Part shown: positions 1 to 7,659 of the stretch, piece by piece
How the letters are laid out: each line of letters opens with the position of its first letter
How positions within the stretch are numbered: the first letter of the stretch is position 1
Source: Candidatus Firestoneibacteriota bacterium
Lineage (GTDB): Bacteria > JACRDZ01
Direction: 5' to 3'
Assembly (NCBI GenBank): GCA_016212735.1
Contig: JACRDZ010000145.1
Coordinates: 1 to 10,045 of the forward strand
DNA length: 10,045 nucleotides
Position numbers and translations under genes: made by a program
Notes under the pieces: model-generated
The model's input: only the letters and a program-made list of their open reading frames with translations
Databases searched by the model: none
Told to the model about the DNA's origin: nothing

Positions 1-147
1 ATCAGCAGCTGTTCCAAGATAAATCTTTTCAGTAACAACTTTGCTTTTACCTGAACCTCTTGTTTTTCCTGAATTAGTTGCGTTAATTTTTACGCGATAA
101 GTTGTGCCAGCATAATAATACCGATTGCTTTTTTTTATTTCAGGGAA
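1..147 (-). pseudogene. Fragment resembling the end of a fibronectin type III domain, cut by the window edge
   Basis: The minus strand is open from base 147 to the left edge (49 codons) and reads like real protein. The stretch AGTTYRVKINATNSGK resembles the last strands of a fibronectin type III repeat (pattern 'pGTtYrvrv.A.Ns.G'), a module common in secreted surface proteins. An in-frame TAA lies at 148-150 and no ATG, GTG or TTG start is visible in the open part. The N-terminal side is therefore missing or out of frame, and it abuts the palindromic repeat at 153-237. It may be a gene broken by that repeat, or the tail of a frameshifted gene. The domain call rests on pattern only. Confidence 0.35.
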
Positions 148-152
148 TTAGG

Positions 153-237
153 GTACATAGAGGGCACATAGGGGGAGAACATAAAAACTCTTCTAACTCA
201 TTAATATTTAAGGGTTTCTCTGTGTTCTCTGTGGTTA
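153..237. repeat. Imperfect inverted repeat of the dispersed 'CTCTGTG' type
   Basis: The right arm (216-236) reads TCTCTGTGTTCTCTGTGGTTA. The left arm (about 154-170, ACATAGAGGGCACATAG) is its decayed reverse complement, matching at 12 of 17 positions. About 45 bases of AT-rich DNA separate the arms. A related copy of the right arm lies at 411-431. I infer a dispersed intergenic palindromic element rather than a gene. There is no transposase in it and no clear target duplication. Confidence 0.5.
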
Positions 238-410
238 AGTTTTGACATTACCAAAATGAAAAAAGGGATGAAAAAATGAAATAGAAAATATATCTGTTAA
301 AATAAAACTTGAGATTAATTTAATTGACAGGAGAAATCCGTGCAAAATTCAGGTATTAATCTATAGTCCTATAAATTTTTCTTCATTATAATAAATTATT
401 TTCTCTCGAG
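238..410. other. Intergenic DNA between the two repeat copies, no gene seen
   Basis: This AT-rich stretch has no open frame with a credible ribosome binding site on either strand and no RNA-gene pattern that I can recognise. Together with the flanking repeats it makes up most of the 358-base gene-free interval between the FN3-like fragment and the end of the operon. Confidence 0.5.
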
Positions 411-431
411 TCTCCGTGCCTCTGTGGTTTA
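411..431. repeat. Second copy of the 'CTCCGTGCCTCTGTGG' repeat arm
   Basis: TCTCCGTGCCTCTGTGGTTTA matches the right arm at 216-236 in the same orientation, with a one-base length difference and few substitutions. It lies about 75 bases beyond the last stop codon of the minus-strand operon. No second arm is evident beside it, so this is probably a half copy. Confidence 0.5.
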
Positions 432-505
432 ATATCCATCATTTGTCTCCATACTTTTTATTTTAAAGCTAAAAGTTCGTTGTAGTGTTAGCTATAAATC
501 ATGAA

Positions 506-1879
506 CTATCCTACTTCGTCCAAATTTCTGATTCTATATTCTACGCCCATTGTTTTAGCCAGTTTAATACATTCATTCATATCGAGACATGGCAGATCTA
601 CAAAAGTTAAAACTACTTTTGGGACATATTGTTTACATTCAAGTATGAAATCCAAAACCGATTTAAATGTATTTTCTCCAAATATAGGATGGCATACTTT
701 CATATAAGTTTCTTTATTATTAGCATTAAGACTTATACATACCTCATCAATTATATCAGTAAATTCAGGTACAATATTTCTGCCAGCTATAAGATTTCCA
801 TGGCCATTGGTATTGAGACGGATATGCTTTACACCTCTTTTTTTTAAAACACGAGCCGCATCCAGCATAAAATCTGTCCGTATTGAAGGTTCACCATAAC
901 CACAGAAAACAACCTCTTTATATTTACGGATGTTAGGCTCAATCTCTTTAATCAGATCTTCAAGCTCAGGTTCTCTTTCAATGCGAAGTAAATGCCCTTT
1001 AGTGAAATCATTTTTATTTTTTATGCAAAACCCACAACTGCTTGTACATCTATTTGTAATATTAAGATATAAAGAATCTCTAATAGGATAGACATATGCT
1101 GATTTCAGATTTATAGATAAATTAAACAGCCTGATAGCATTAACTTTTGTAATACGCCCTATATCTTCAGTTGATAATCCTTTAATATCTGCTATTTTCT
1201 GAGCAACATATTTAATATATACGGGTGTATTTCTTTTCCCTCTATACGGTTCAGGTGCAAGATATGGCCCATCTGTTTCTATCAATAAACGATTTTCAGG
1301 TATTTCTTTTACTAATTTGATAATATTAAGAGCATTTTTAAATGTTACCTGTCCAGAGAAAGATATATAAAAGTTCATATCTAACAATTTTTTAACCATA
1401 TCTATATTACCAGAAAAACAATGAGCAACACCTCCAACATCTTCTGCTCCTTCCTCCTCAAGAATACGCATAGTATCAAAAGATGCATCTCTCGTGTGAA
1501 CTATAAGCGGTTTTTTAACTTCTTTTGCAATTTTGATAAATCTGGCAAAAACATCTTTTTGTATATTTTGTGGAGAAATATTCCTATAATAATCAAGCCC
1601 AACTTCACCAATACCTACAACTTTTTCATTAGATAACAGGTCTTTTATTTTTATATAATCTTCTTTTGTGGCTTTTTCTGCTTCATGAGGATGAATACCG
1701 CATGTGGCATAAATAAAATTATATTTTTTTGCAAGCTCAATTGATTTCTTACTTGTTTCTAAATCTATCCCAACATTTAGTATTAAGTCGACACCTTCTA
1801 TAAAAGCCTTATTAATTACATCTTCTCTATCGGAATCGTATCTTTCGTCATCAAGATGTATATGTGAATCAAAATACAT
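506..1879 (-). CDS. tatD: TatD family metal-dependent nuclease fused to a radical SAM domain
   Basis: This is a two-domain protein of 457 residues. Residues 1-255 are a TatD-type TIM-barrel hydrolase with its metal ligands: H6 and H8 (HIH), E92 (GEVGLD), H128 (VHTRD), H153 (AHCFSG) and D203 (ETDGP). TatD proteins are metal-dependent 3'-5' exonucleases acting on DNA and RNA. Residues 265-457 are a radical SAM domain with the [4Fe-4S] motif C278-x3-C282-x2-C285, the SAM-binding GYGEPS (327-332) and LNTNG (355-359). This matches the known 'TatD-associated radical SAM' family, whose substrate is unknown. An in-frame ATG lies nine codons upstream at 1906. I prefer 1879 because the TatD fold begins there, a GGAAG lies 6 nt before it, and it leaves only an 11-nt overlap with metG. 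It is the last gene of the operon. Confidence 0.9.
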   Translation of the reverse strand: MYFDSHIHLDDERYDSDREDVINKAFIEGVDLILNVGIDLETSKKSIELAKKYNFIYATCGIHPHEAEKATKEDYIKIKDLLSNEKVVGIGEVGLDYYRNISPQNIQKDVFARFIKIAKEVKKPLIVHTRDASFDTMRILEEEGAEDVGGVAHCFSGNIDMVKKLLDMNFYISFSGQVTFKNALNIIKLVKEIPENRLLIETDGPYLAPEPYRGKRNTPVYIKYVAQKIADIKGLSTEDIGRITKVNAIRLFNLSINLKSAYVYPIRDSLYLNITNRCTSSCGFCIKNKNDFTKGHLLRIEREPELEDLIKEIEPNIRKYKEVVFCGYGEPSIRTDFMLDAARVLKKRGVKHIRLNTNGHGNLIAGRNIVPEFTDIIDEVCISLNANNKETYMKVCHPIFGENTFKSVLDFILECKQYVPKVVLTFVDLPCLDMNECIKLAKTMGVEYRIRNLDEVG

Positions 1880-3440
1880 TAAATACTTCCCTTCCTTCAA
1901 TCTCAATTCTTGGGAAAAGAGGCCCCTCTTTGTTAATATTTGTACCGGATATCATAAGCCCCCATTTACCTGAATAGTTGAGATTTTTTTGTGCAAAATA
2001 ATGATCTTCGTAACCAAGTTGTCTTTTCATTTTTTCTGCAGTCTGTGGCATAAAAGGATATATTAAAATAGATATTATTCTAAGTACTTCCAGAAGATTA
2101 TACATTATTGTAAAAAGCCTTTTATTGCATTCAGGTTTTTTTGCAAGAGAATATGGTGCAGTCACTTCAATATATTTATTAGCCTTACTGATAATTCCCC
2201 ATATTTTTATCAATAATTCATTAAGGCGAATATGTGATAAGATATCAGGAATTTCCTGTATTAAAGAACTTGTTTTTTCAATTAATTCTTTATCTATATC
2301 TTCATTTAATGCATAATTCTCTGGAACTTTTCCTCCACAGTATTTTTCCACCATATTCAACGTTCGATGCAGAAGATTTCCAAGATCGTTTGCAAGATCA
2401 CTGTTAAATCTCTGTATTAAAGCATCTTCAGAAAAATCTCCATCCAGTCCAGGTGTTACTTCACGCAATAAAAAATATCTGAAAGGATCCGCTCCATATT
2501 TTTTTATTATTTCAAAAGGTTTGACAACATTTCCCAGTGACTTTGACATTTTTTTCCCATCAACAGTCCACCATCCATGAGCAAATACTTTATTCGGCAG
2601 TTTAAGATCAGCAGCTAAAAGCATGCACGGCCATATAACTGCATGAAATTTTAAAATATCTTTTCCTATAAAATGTACATCACACGGCCAGATTTTATTA
2701 AAAAGTTCATTATCTTTCATATACCCTGGAGCAGAAATATAATTTAATAAAGCATCAAACCAGACATAAACCACATGATTTTCATCATTATTTAAAGATA
2801 CTCCCCAATTGAAACTTGTTCGTGTAACACTGAGATCTTTAAGTCCGCTTTTGATAAAATTTATTACCTCTGATCTGCGTGATAAAGGTTCAATAAAATA
2901 CGGACTTTCTTCTATATGTTTCAGAAGCGGTAGAGCATATTTAGACATTTTAAAAAAATAACTATCTTCTTGTAATTTTTCTACCTTTCTTCCGCAATCA
3001 GGACAAAGCCCGCTTGAAAGCTGTGTTTCAGTTAAAAAAGTTTCACATGGAGTGCAATACCAGCCCTCATAGACACCTTTATAAATATCTCCTTTATCAA
3101 ATAATTTTCCGAAAAAAATCTGAACTGCTTTAATATGCCTGGGTTCAGTTGTACGTATAAAATCATTATTTGATATTTCCAATTCCACCCATAATTTTTT
3201 AAAAACTCCTACAAGACGATCTGCCAACTCCTGTGGAGTTTCATTCCGCTCTTTTGCAACACGTTCTATTTTTTGTCCATGTTCATCAGTACCAGTAAGA
3301 AAGAATACATCCTCTCCCATTAAACGATAATAACGTGCAAGTGTATCAGCCATAATATTAGTATAAGCATGACCTACATGAGGTTCATCATTCACATAAT
3401 ATAGTGGTGTAGTAATATACTTAATTTTCCCATTTCCCAT
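1869..3440 (-). CDS. metG: Methionyl-tRNA synthetase
   Basis: This class I aminoacyl-tRNA synthetase charges tRNA(Met) with methionine. From the chosen start it has 523 residues. The HIGH-type motif is HVGH (21-24), the second signature KMSKS lies at 297-301, and TGTDEHG (49-55) is typical of MetRS. The connective domain has a four-cysteine zinc knuckle (C129, C132, C146, C149). The anticodon-binding helical domain fills the C-terminal third. The dimerising tRNA-binding extension found in longer enzymes such as that of E. coli is absent. An ATG at 3455 would add five residues, but the ATG at 3440 has a clear AGGAG 5 nt upstream, so 3440 is preferred. The end overlaps tatD by 11 nt and the start lies 17 nt after ricT, which fits the Firmicutes-like metG-tatD pairing. 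Confidence 0.96.
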   Translation of the reverse strand: MGNGKIKYITTPLYYVNDEPHVGHAYTNIMADTLARYYRLMGEDVFFLTGTDEHGQKIERVAKERNETPQELADRLVGVFKKLWVELEISNNDFIRTTEPRHIKAVQIFFGKLFDKGDIYKGVYEGWYCTPCETFLTETQLSSGLCPDCGRKVEKLQEDSYFFKMSKYALPLLKHIEESPYFIEPLSRRSEVINFIKSGLKDLSVTRTSFNWGVSLNNDENHVVYVWFDALLNYISAPGYMKDNELFNKIWPCDVHFIGKDILKFHAVIWPCMLLAADLKLPNKVFAHGWWTVDGKKMSKSLGNVVKPFEIIKKYGADPFRYFLLREVTPGLDGDFSEDALIQRFNSDLANDLGNLLHRTLNMVEKYCGGKVPENYALNEDIDKELIEKTSSLIQEIPDILSHIRLNELLIKIWGIISKANKYIEVTAPYSLAKKPECNKRLFTIMYNLLEVLRIISILIYPFMPQTAEKMKRQLGYEDHYFAQKNLNYSGKWGLMISGTNINKEGPLFPRIEIEGREVFNVF

Positions 3441-3445
3441 TTCTT

Positions 3446-3450
3446 CTCCT
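3446..3450 (-). promoter_or_regulatory. Shine-Dalgarno sequence that decides the metG start
   Basis: On the minus strand AGGAG is followed by AAGAA and the ATG at 3440, an ideal 5-nt spacer. The in-frame ATG at 3455 has only a weaker AAGAGAAG farther upstream, so the shorter protein is more likely. Confidence 0.6.
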
Positions 3451-3457
3451 GCCATTG

Positions 3458-4303
3458 TTATTGGTTCTTCTCTTCTTTCTTATCTTCTTTAATATTTTTT
3501 AAATTATGTCCGGATTTTATTTCACTTAATTGCAGCGACAATCTTTTTCCATCTTCTTGTTCTACAACAACTTTCTCAAGAAAAACATTAATATCAATTA
3601 TTTTGCCTGTACATCCCTGAATTGTAATTTTACTGCCGAGTTTTGGATATTTTTTCATTGCGTCCCGATAAAATTCATGTTCATACATAAGACAGCACAT
3701 CAGCCTTCCGCAAAGTCCAGATGTTTTTGCTGGATTTAAAATCAAATTCTGTTCCTTAGCCATTTTTATCGTAACAGGTTCAAAATCTTCAAGAAAATTA
3801 GAACAGCATACTTCTCTTCCGCATGGCCCAAGTCCGCCAAGCATTTTTGCTTCGTCTCTAACACCAATCTGTCTTAACTCAATTCTAACTTTCAGAATAT
3901 GCGCAAGATCTTTAACTAACTCTCTAAAATCAACACGGCCTTCTGCTGTAAAATAAAATATTGCTTTTCTTCCATCAAAACTATAATGTACGCCCACAAG
4001 TTTAATCGATAATTCACGGTCTTTAATCTTATTTAAACAAATTTCTGTTGCACTTCTGACTTTTTCTTCATTTCTTGCAATCTGACTGAAATCAACCCGT
4101 GTTGCTTTACGGACAACCTTTCGTAAAGGTTTACCAAACTGATTTTCCGGAACCATCTTTATTTCTGTAGCTACTTCTCCAAAAGCCAGTCCTTCCTCAG
4201 TTTCAACAACACATTTATCTCCAGGTTGTAATTCCAATCCTTCAGAATTAAAATAATAAATTTTGCATGTATCTTTAAACTTTATTCCTATTACTTCATA
4301 CAT
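3458..4303 (-). CDS. ricT: PSP1 domain protein, RicT/YaaT family
   Basis: The protein has 281 residues, close to the usual size of the family. In Bacillus, RicT (YaaT) works with RicA and RicF in a complex that binds iron-sulfur clusters and promotes mRNA maturation by RNase Y, with effects on sporulation and biofilm formation. The diagnostic cysteines are present: CGREVCC (C161, C166, C167) and CGRLMCC (C198, C203, C204), the latter in the family stretch around LNPAKTSGLCGR (189-200). The C-terminal 25 residues are charged and probably disordered. The start is firm: an AGGAGA overlaps the holB stop and lies about 6 nt before the ATG. The position between holB and metG copies the Firmicutes gene order. 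RicA and RicF partners are not in the window. Confidence 0.93.
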   Translation of the reverse strand: MYEVIGIKFKDTCKIYYFNSEGLELQPGDKCVVETEEGLAFGEVATEIKMVPENQFGKPLRKVVRKATRVDFSQIARNEEKVRSATEICLNKIKDRELSIKLVGVHYSFDGRKAIFYFTAEGRVDFRELVKDLAHILKVRIELRQIGVRDEAKMLGGLGPCGREVCCSNFLEDFEPVTIKMAKEQNLILNPAKTSGLCGRLMCCLMYEHEFYRDAMKKYPKLGSKITIQGCTGKIIDINVFLEKVVVEQEDGKRLSLQLSEIKSGHNLKNIKEDKKEEKNQ

Positions 4304-4312
4304 AACACTCTC

Positions 4313-5302
4313 CTATGTTTTACTGTTTTCTTTAATCTCCAGAAGTAAAACTTCCAATGCCAAACGTATATTTACATTTCTTTTAATATAATACATTATT
4401 CTTTCAATAGATTCATTAATTTTTAATATTTCTCTAGATGTATAACATTTTACCAGATTTTCTAATTTATTTCGATAATCAAGATTTGTAATTGTTTCAG
4501 ATCTTTTCATTTTAATCAATAATATGTCTTTAAACCATGCAAGACAAATATCTAAAAAATATTCAATTTTAGTTCTATCCAGACAATATAAATCTGAAAA
4601 AGCCATAAGTTCCAGATAAGATATTTCAGGAAGCCTGCAAAGAAAGTCCAGAATCTGCTCCCGACCGGAATTAACCTTATTTTCTATCAAGTCTCTAATC
4701 ATTCCTATTTTTCCATCAACCAACCGGGCAATAATTTCCGTTCTATGATGGTCAACATTAAAATTTGTCTCAATATACTTTTTTATACTTTCCTCATCAA
4801 TAAGCGTAAAACGGACAATCTGACAGCGTGAAATTATTGTTGATAAAATACGTTTAAGATTAGAAGTTATAAGTATAAAAACAACATTTGGTGGCGGCTC
4901 TTCCAGAGTTTTCAAAAAAGCATTAGAACTCTCTTGCATCATTTTTTCAGCATCATCAATTATATAGACTTTTTTTCTTCCTTCAAAAGGTTTTAATACT
5001 ACATCTTTTCCTATTTCTCTTATAATTTCTATTTTAATATTATCATCCTTTGTACTAATAATACGGACATCAGTATGATTATTTTCTGCTATTTTTTTGC
5101 ATGATAAGCACTCTGTGCAGCTATCATCTTTTTTATTAAGACAGTTTAGAGCTTTTGCAAATTCTATTGCTAATAGTTTTTTACCTATTCCGTTTGGGCC
5201 AGCAAATAAATACGAATGTGCTACAGTATTATTTTTCAAAGATGAAGAAAGTATTTTTATTGCATTTTTGTGATAAATAACATTACTAAATGGCATTTTC
5301 AA
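4313..5302 (-). CDS. holB: DNA polymerase III delta-prime subunit
   Basis: This 329-residue clamp-loader subunit belongs to the complex that opens and loads the sliding clamp during replication. It shows a P-loop GPNGIGKK (35-42), a zinc-binding cysteine set (C54, C62, C65, C68), a Walker B-like VYIIDDAEK (112-120), the LKTLEEPP segment (130-137) and the SRC motif (158-160) that supplies the arginine finger. DnaX (tau/gamma) also carries these motifs, but the length, the absence of a long C-terminal domain and the place between tmk and ricT favour HolB. The chosen start is a TTG, 5 nt after AAGG. An ATG two codons later (5296) is an alternative but lies 11 nt from that site. The gap to tmk is 9 nt. 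Confidence 0.92.
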   Translation of the reverse strand: MKMPFSNVIYHKNAIKILSSSLKNNTVAHSYLFAGPNGIGKKLLAIEFAKALNCLNKKDDSCTECLSCKKIAENNHTDVRIISTKDDNIKIEIIREIGKDVVLKPFEGRKKVYIIDDAEKMMQESSNAFLKTLEEPPPNVVFILITSNLKRILSTIISRCQIVRFTLIDEESIKKYIETNFNVDHHRTEIIARLVDGKIGMIRDLIENKVNSGREQILDFLCRLPEISYLELMAFSDLYCLDRTKIEYFLDICLAWFKDILLIKMKRSETITNLDYRNKLENLVKCYTSREILKINESIERIMYYIKRNVNIRLALEVLLLEIKENSKT

Positions 5303-5311
5303 ATCTGCCTT

Positions 5312-5965
5312 TCACCGAACATTCAATTCTTGAAATTTTTCATCAACTATTTCTTTTATTTCTTCAAATATTTCTTCAATACCTGCTAACCCATCAATTA
5401 CTTTTACACGACGAGGGTTACGTAATGCAATTTTTCTATATCCTTTAATAACATTTTTATGAAATTCAAGTTCTTCCTGCTCCAGACGATCTCCTTCTCC
5501 TTTAGAAAACCGTTTTTGGATTTTTTTTGCACGTAAAAGTCCTATGTCCACAGGGATATTCAACAAAAAAGTTAAATCCGGCTTTAATCCGCCAGTTGAT
5601 AAATTATTTAAATTATCAACAAGTCTTCTTGATATTTTCCTGGCAAAACACTGATATGCAATCATAGAATCTGAAAAACGATCACAAATTACTGTCTTAC
5701 CTTCATTTAAAGCTGGTATTATTAGCTCTTCTACATGTTGTGCACGGCTTGCTGTATACAAAAATAATTCCGTTAACGGTATCATATCTTTATGTATAGG
5801 ATTCATTAATATTTCTCTTATTCTATCCGATATTACAGTCCCTCCCGGTTCGTATGTAATAATATATTTTTTCTTTTTCTTTTTAAGATAAAGCTCTAAC
5901 TTCTTTATCTGTGTAGTCTTACCTGACCCTTCTGAACCTTCAAAAGATATAAATAGTCCTTTCAA
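5312..5965 (-). CDS. tmk: Thymidylate kinase (dTMP kinase)
   Basis: This 217-residue kinase phosphorylates dTMP to dTDP with ATP, an essential step toward dTTP. It has the P-loop GSEGSGKT (10-17), the EPGG motif (39-42), the DRF motif (95-97) and a basic lid region around RAKKIQKRFSKGEGDR (145-160). The length is usual for the family. Translation begins at TTG, which has a perfect AGGAGG 8 nt upstream and no competing ATG in the right place. A run of six lysines (28-33) is encoded by an A-rich tract. The gene lies 22 nt after sepS and 9 nt before holB. The tmk-holB-ricT order is a common bacterial arrangement. Confidence 0.95.
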   Translation of the reverse strand: MKGLFISFEGSEGSGKTTQIKKLELYLKKKKKKYIITYEPGGTVISDRIREILMNPIHKDMIPLTELFLYTASRAQHVEELIIPALNEGKTVICDRFSDSMIAYQCFARKISRRLVDNLNNLSTGGLKPDLTFLLNIPVDIGLLRAKKIQKRFSKGEGDRLEQEELEFHKNVIKGYRKIALRNPRRVKVIDGLAGIEEIFEEIKEIVDEKFQELNVR

Positions 5966-5973
5966 AATTAATT

Positions 5974-5979
5974 CCTCCT
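5974..5979 (-). promoter_or_regulatory. Perfect Shine-Dalgarno sequence for the TTG start of tmk
   Basis: AGGAGG on the minus strand sits 8 nt before the TTG at 5965, within the 22-nt sepS-tmk gap. It fixes a TTG start that could otherwise be doubted. Confidence 0.7.
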
Positions 5980-5987
5980 GATATTAA

Positions 5988-7559
5988 TTATTCTATTTTT
6001 ACTCTAAACCCAAAAAATAAAGGTCCTTTAACTTCAATTCTACTTTTATTGTTTTTTATAAATCTGTTTACTGTATCCGGTATTTTAATATTTATTTCTG
6101 CAGGACGTTTTATCATTTTATATTCTATATTAAATGACTCCATTTTAGTTTCAATATCTTTTAAAAGAGCGTATAAAACACATTTCATATAATTCATATT
6201 TACTTTTATCCCTGAATCAAAAACTTTTTTTAACTCGGGAGATAGGTTATCCGGAGATTCTGGCAAACCATAAATACTCCTATTATATACATAAATATCA
6301 TTAAAACTTGCCCTGCTTAAAAGAGGTTTCTCTTTATCCCAGTTATATAAAGTAATTTCAAGTTTTTGTCCTTTAAAAAGTCCTTCATAAGCTTTTATTT
6401 CAACAGGACCTATTTTATCTTTATTTTGATAAGCTGCTTTATAAATCGTATTTACTATTTCATCTGACTTATCATTCTCAGGTTTTTTTTCATATCCTAT
6501 TAAATCAACTATTCCCTGGTCTGTAAAAGTTAATTTTTCATAAGCATATCCATAAATAAGATTTCGAATATCATCAACATTATTTAAAATCATTGCCATT
6601 CGTTCAACACCAAAACCAAGATTAAAAACATTATAAGGTATATCATAATTAGAAAGGGATACAGGGGAATAAAAACCTATATTTGCTATTTCGAGATATT
6701 TTCCTTTAAAGCTTGCGTACACTTCGTATTCTGTACCAACAGCATAGTATTTACTTGTGACTTTTTTTGGTTCAAATTTGACCTGATTAAATCCCATTTT
6801 ATTAAGTATTTTCTGAGTAAAATCATATCCATCTTCTACTGACATTTTTTCACTAACAATAACAACAGAGGCGCTTGTACTCTCATATAAATGAGAAGAA
6901 TCCAGTCTCTGTTCACGCCTGAATCTAGACCCTATGGAAAAAAGTTTAAGAGGTAATTCTTCCTTTTTAATTAAATCGCTTATTACCCCAAACCAACACG
7001 CAGTCATATGTGAACGTAAAGTGAGTTTTGATGCAATAGGCTTTAACTGCTTCAGTTCAGTAAATACCTTATCAAGAATTGTACTTGCAGTAATTTCATC
7101 TATAAGAAGACGATTTACCATAATTTCTATCAGATTATCTGCTTCAAGTTCACCTTTTTTATATTCACGGAATATTTTCTGTAATTCTTCAAATTTATTA
7201 AATTCAGGATCTATAGAAAGTATTTGTTCTTTTTCTCTCTTCCCAACTCCGATATCTGCTCTTGGAATACCTGCTAGAAAAAACAGTCTATCAAGGATAA
7301 CTGCAGCTTCCGGCCCATATTGCCGATAAACATCACCTTCTTCAATAATTGCAGGGCTGACAATTTCTGTTAAACCATATTGCAAAAAAGTTTTTCTAAA
7401 TTTTTCACAGACTTCGTTTAAAGGATGCTCTTTACCTTTTTCTTCCTTCCATTCCATAAACCTGCCTGAATGAAGAACAAGTTTTGCAGTTTCTTTCCAT
7501 GTTTTTTCAAAATCTTCTTTACTTTTATTTTTTATTTCAGTTATATTAAAATTCGACAT
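5988..7559 (-). CDS. sepS: O-phosphoseryl-tRNA(Cys) synthetase (SepRS)
   Basis: This 523-residue class II synthetase attaches O-phosphoserine to tRNA(Cys). SepCysS then converts Sep-tRNA(Cys) to Cys-tRNA(Cys). The catalytic core carries LRSHMT (181-186), motif 2 FRREQ (213-217), the STSAS segment (227-231) and motif 3 GFGVER (315-320). T186, S229 and S231 correspond to the threonine and paired serines that hold the substrate phosphate in archaeal SepRS structures. The N-terminal stretch (KEDFEKTWKET; later YGPEAAVILDRLFFLAG), the EYKKGELEADNL insert and the C-terminal anticodon-binding part also resemble methanogen SepRS, as does the length. It is too unlike PheRS alpha or PylRS in motif 2 and the insert to be either. 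The ATG start has AGGAG 6 nt upstream. It is the first gene of the operon, 22 nt before tmk. SepCysS is not in the window. Confidence 0.93.
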   Translation of the reverse strand: MSNFNITEIKNKSKEDFEKTWKETAKLVLHSGRFMEWKEEKGKEHPLNEVCEKFRKTFLQYGLTEIVSPAIIEEGDVYRQYGPEAAVILDRLFFLAGIPRADIGVGKREKEQILSIDPEFNKFEELQKIFREYKKGELEADNLIEIMVNRLLIDEITASTILDKVFTELKQLKPIASKLTLRSHMTACWFGVISDLIKKEELPLKLFSIGSRFRREQRLDSSHLYESTSASVVIVSEKMSVEDGYDFTQKILNKMGFNQVKFEPKKVTSKYYAVGTEYEVYASFKGKYLEIANIGFYSPVSLSNYDIPYNVFNLGFGVERMAMILNNVDDIRNLIYGYAYEKLTFTDQGIVDLIGYEKKPENDKSDEIVNTIYKAAYQNKDKIGPVEIKAYEGLFKGQKLEITLYNWDKEKPLLSRASFNDIYVYNRSIYGLPESPDNLSPELKKVFDSGIKVNMNYMKCVLYALLKDIETKMESFNIEYKMIKRPAEINIKIPDTVNRFIKNNKSRIEVKGPLFFGFRVKIE

Positions 7560-7594
7560 TTATTCTCCTGTTTTTTTAATAAGAAAAACAATTT

Positions 7595-7625
7595 ATTATA
7601 TTAACATATCTAATTAATAATTCAA
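7595..7625 (-). promoter_or_regulatory. Possible sigma-70 promoter of the sepS operon
   Basis: On the minus strand a perfect -10 box TATAAT (7595-7600) lies 35 nt upstream of the sepS start. The best -35 match is TTGAAT (7620-7625), with a rather long 19-nt spacer. The -10 box is good, the -35 uncertain. No other promoter-sized gap exists in the operon, so all six genes probably depend on this region. Confidence 0.4.
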
Positions 7626-7659
7626 ATAAAAAAGTAAAAAGTATTTACATCCAATATTG

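Noticed and set aside
468..493. AGCTAA...TTAGCT hairpin as operon terminator
   Set aside because: Only six base pairs with a 14-base loop and low GC; too weak to call.
501..847. Two short plus-strand frames opposite the radical SAM domain
   Set aside because: Antisense to a conserved coding region with intact motifs, and no ribosome site or family signal.
1880..1906. Upstream ATG at 1906 for the TatD fusion
   Set aside because: It would add nine residues before the conserved TatD start and lengthen the overlap with metG. The ATG at 1879 has a suitable GGAAG upstream.
6934..7329. 131-codon open frame on the plus strand inside sepS
   Set aside because: It lies wholly antisense to a well-supported gene, has Ser/Arg/Ile-rich shadow composition, and shows no recognisable domain.
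5988..7559. PheRS alpha or PylRS as the identity of the 523-residue synthetase
   Set aside because: Both share the class II core, but LRSHMT with the SxS pair, the EYKKGELEADNL insert and the C-terminal anticodon part match SepRS, and its length fits SepRS.
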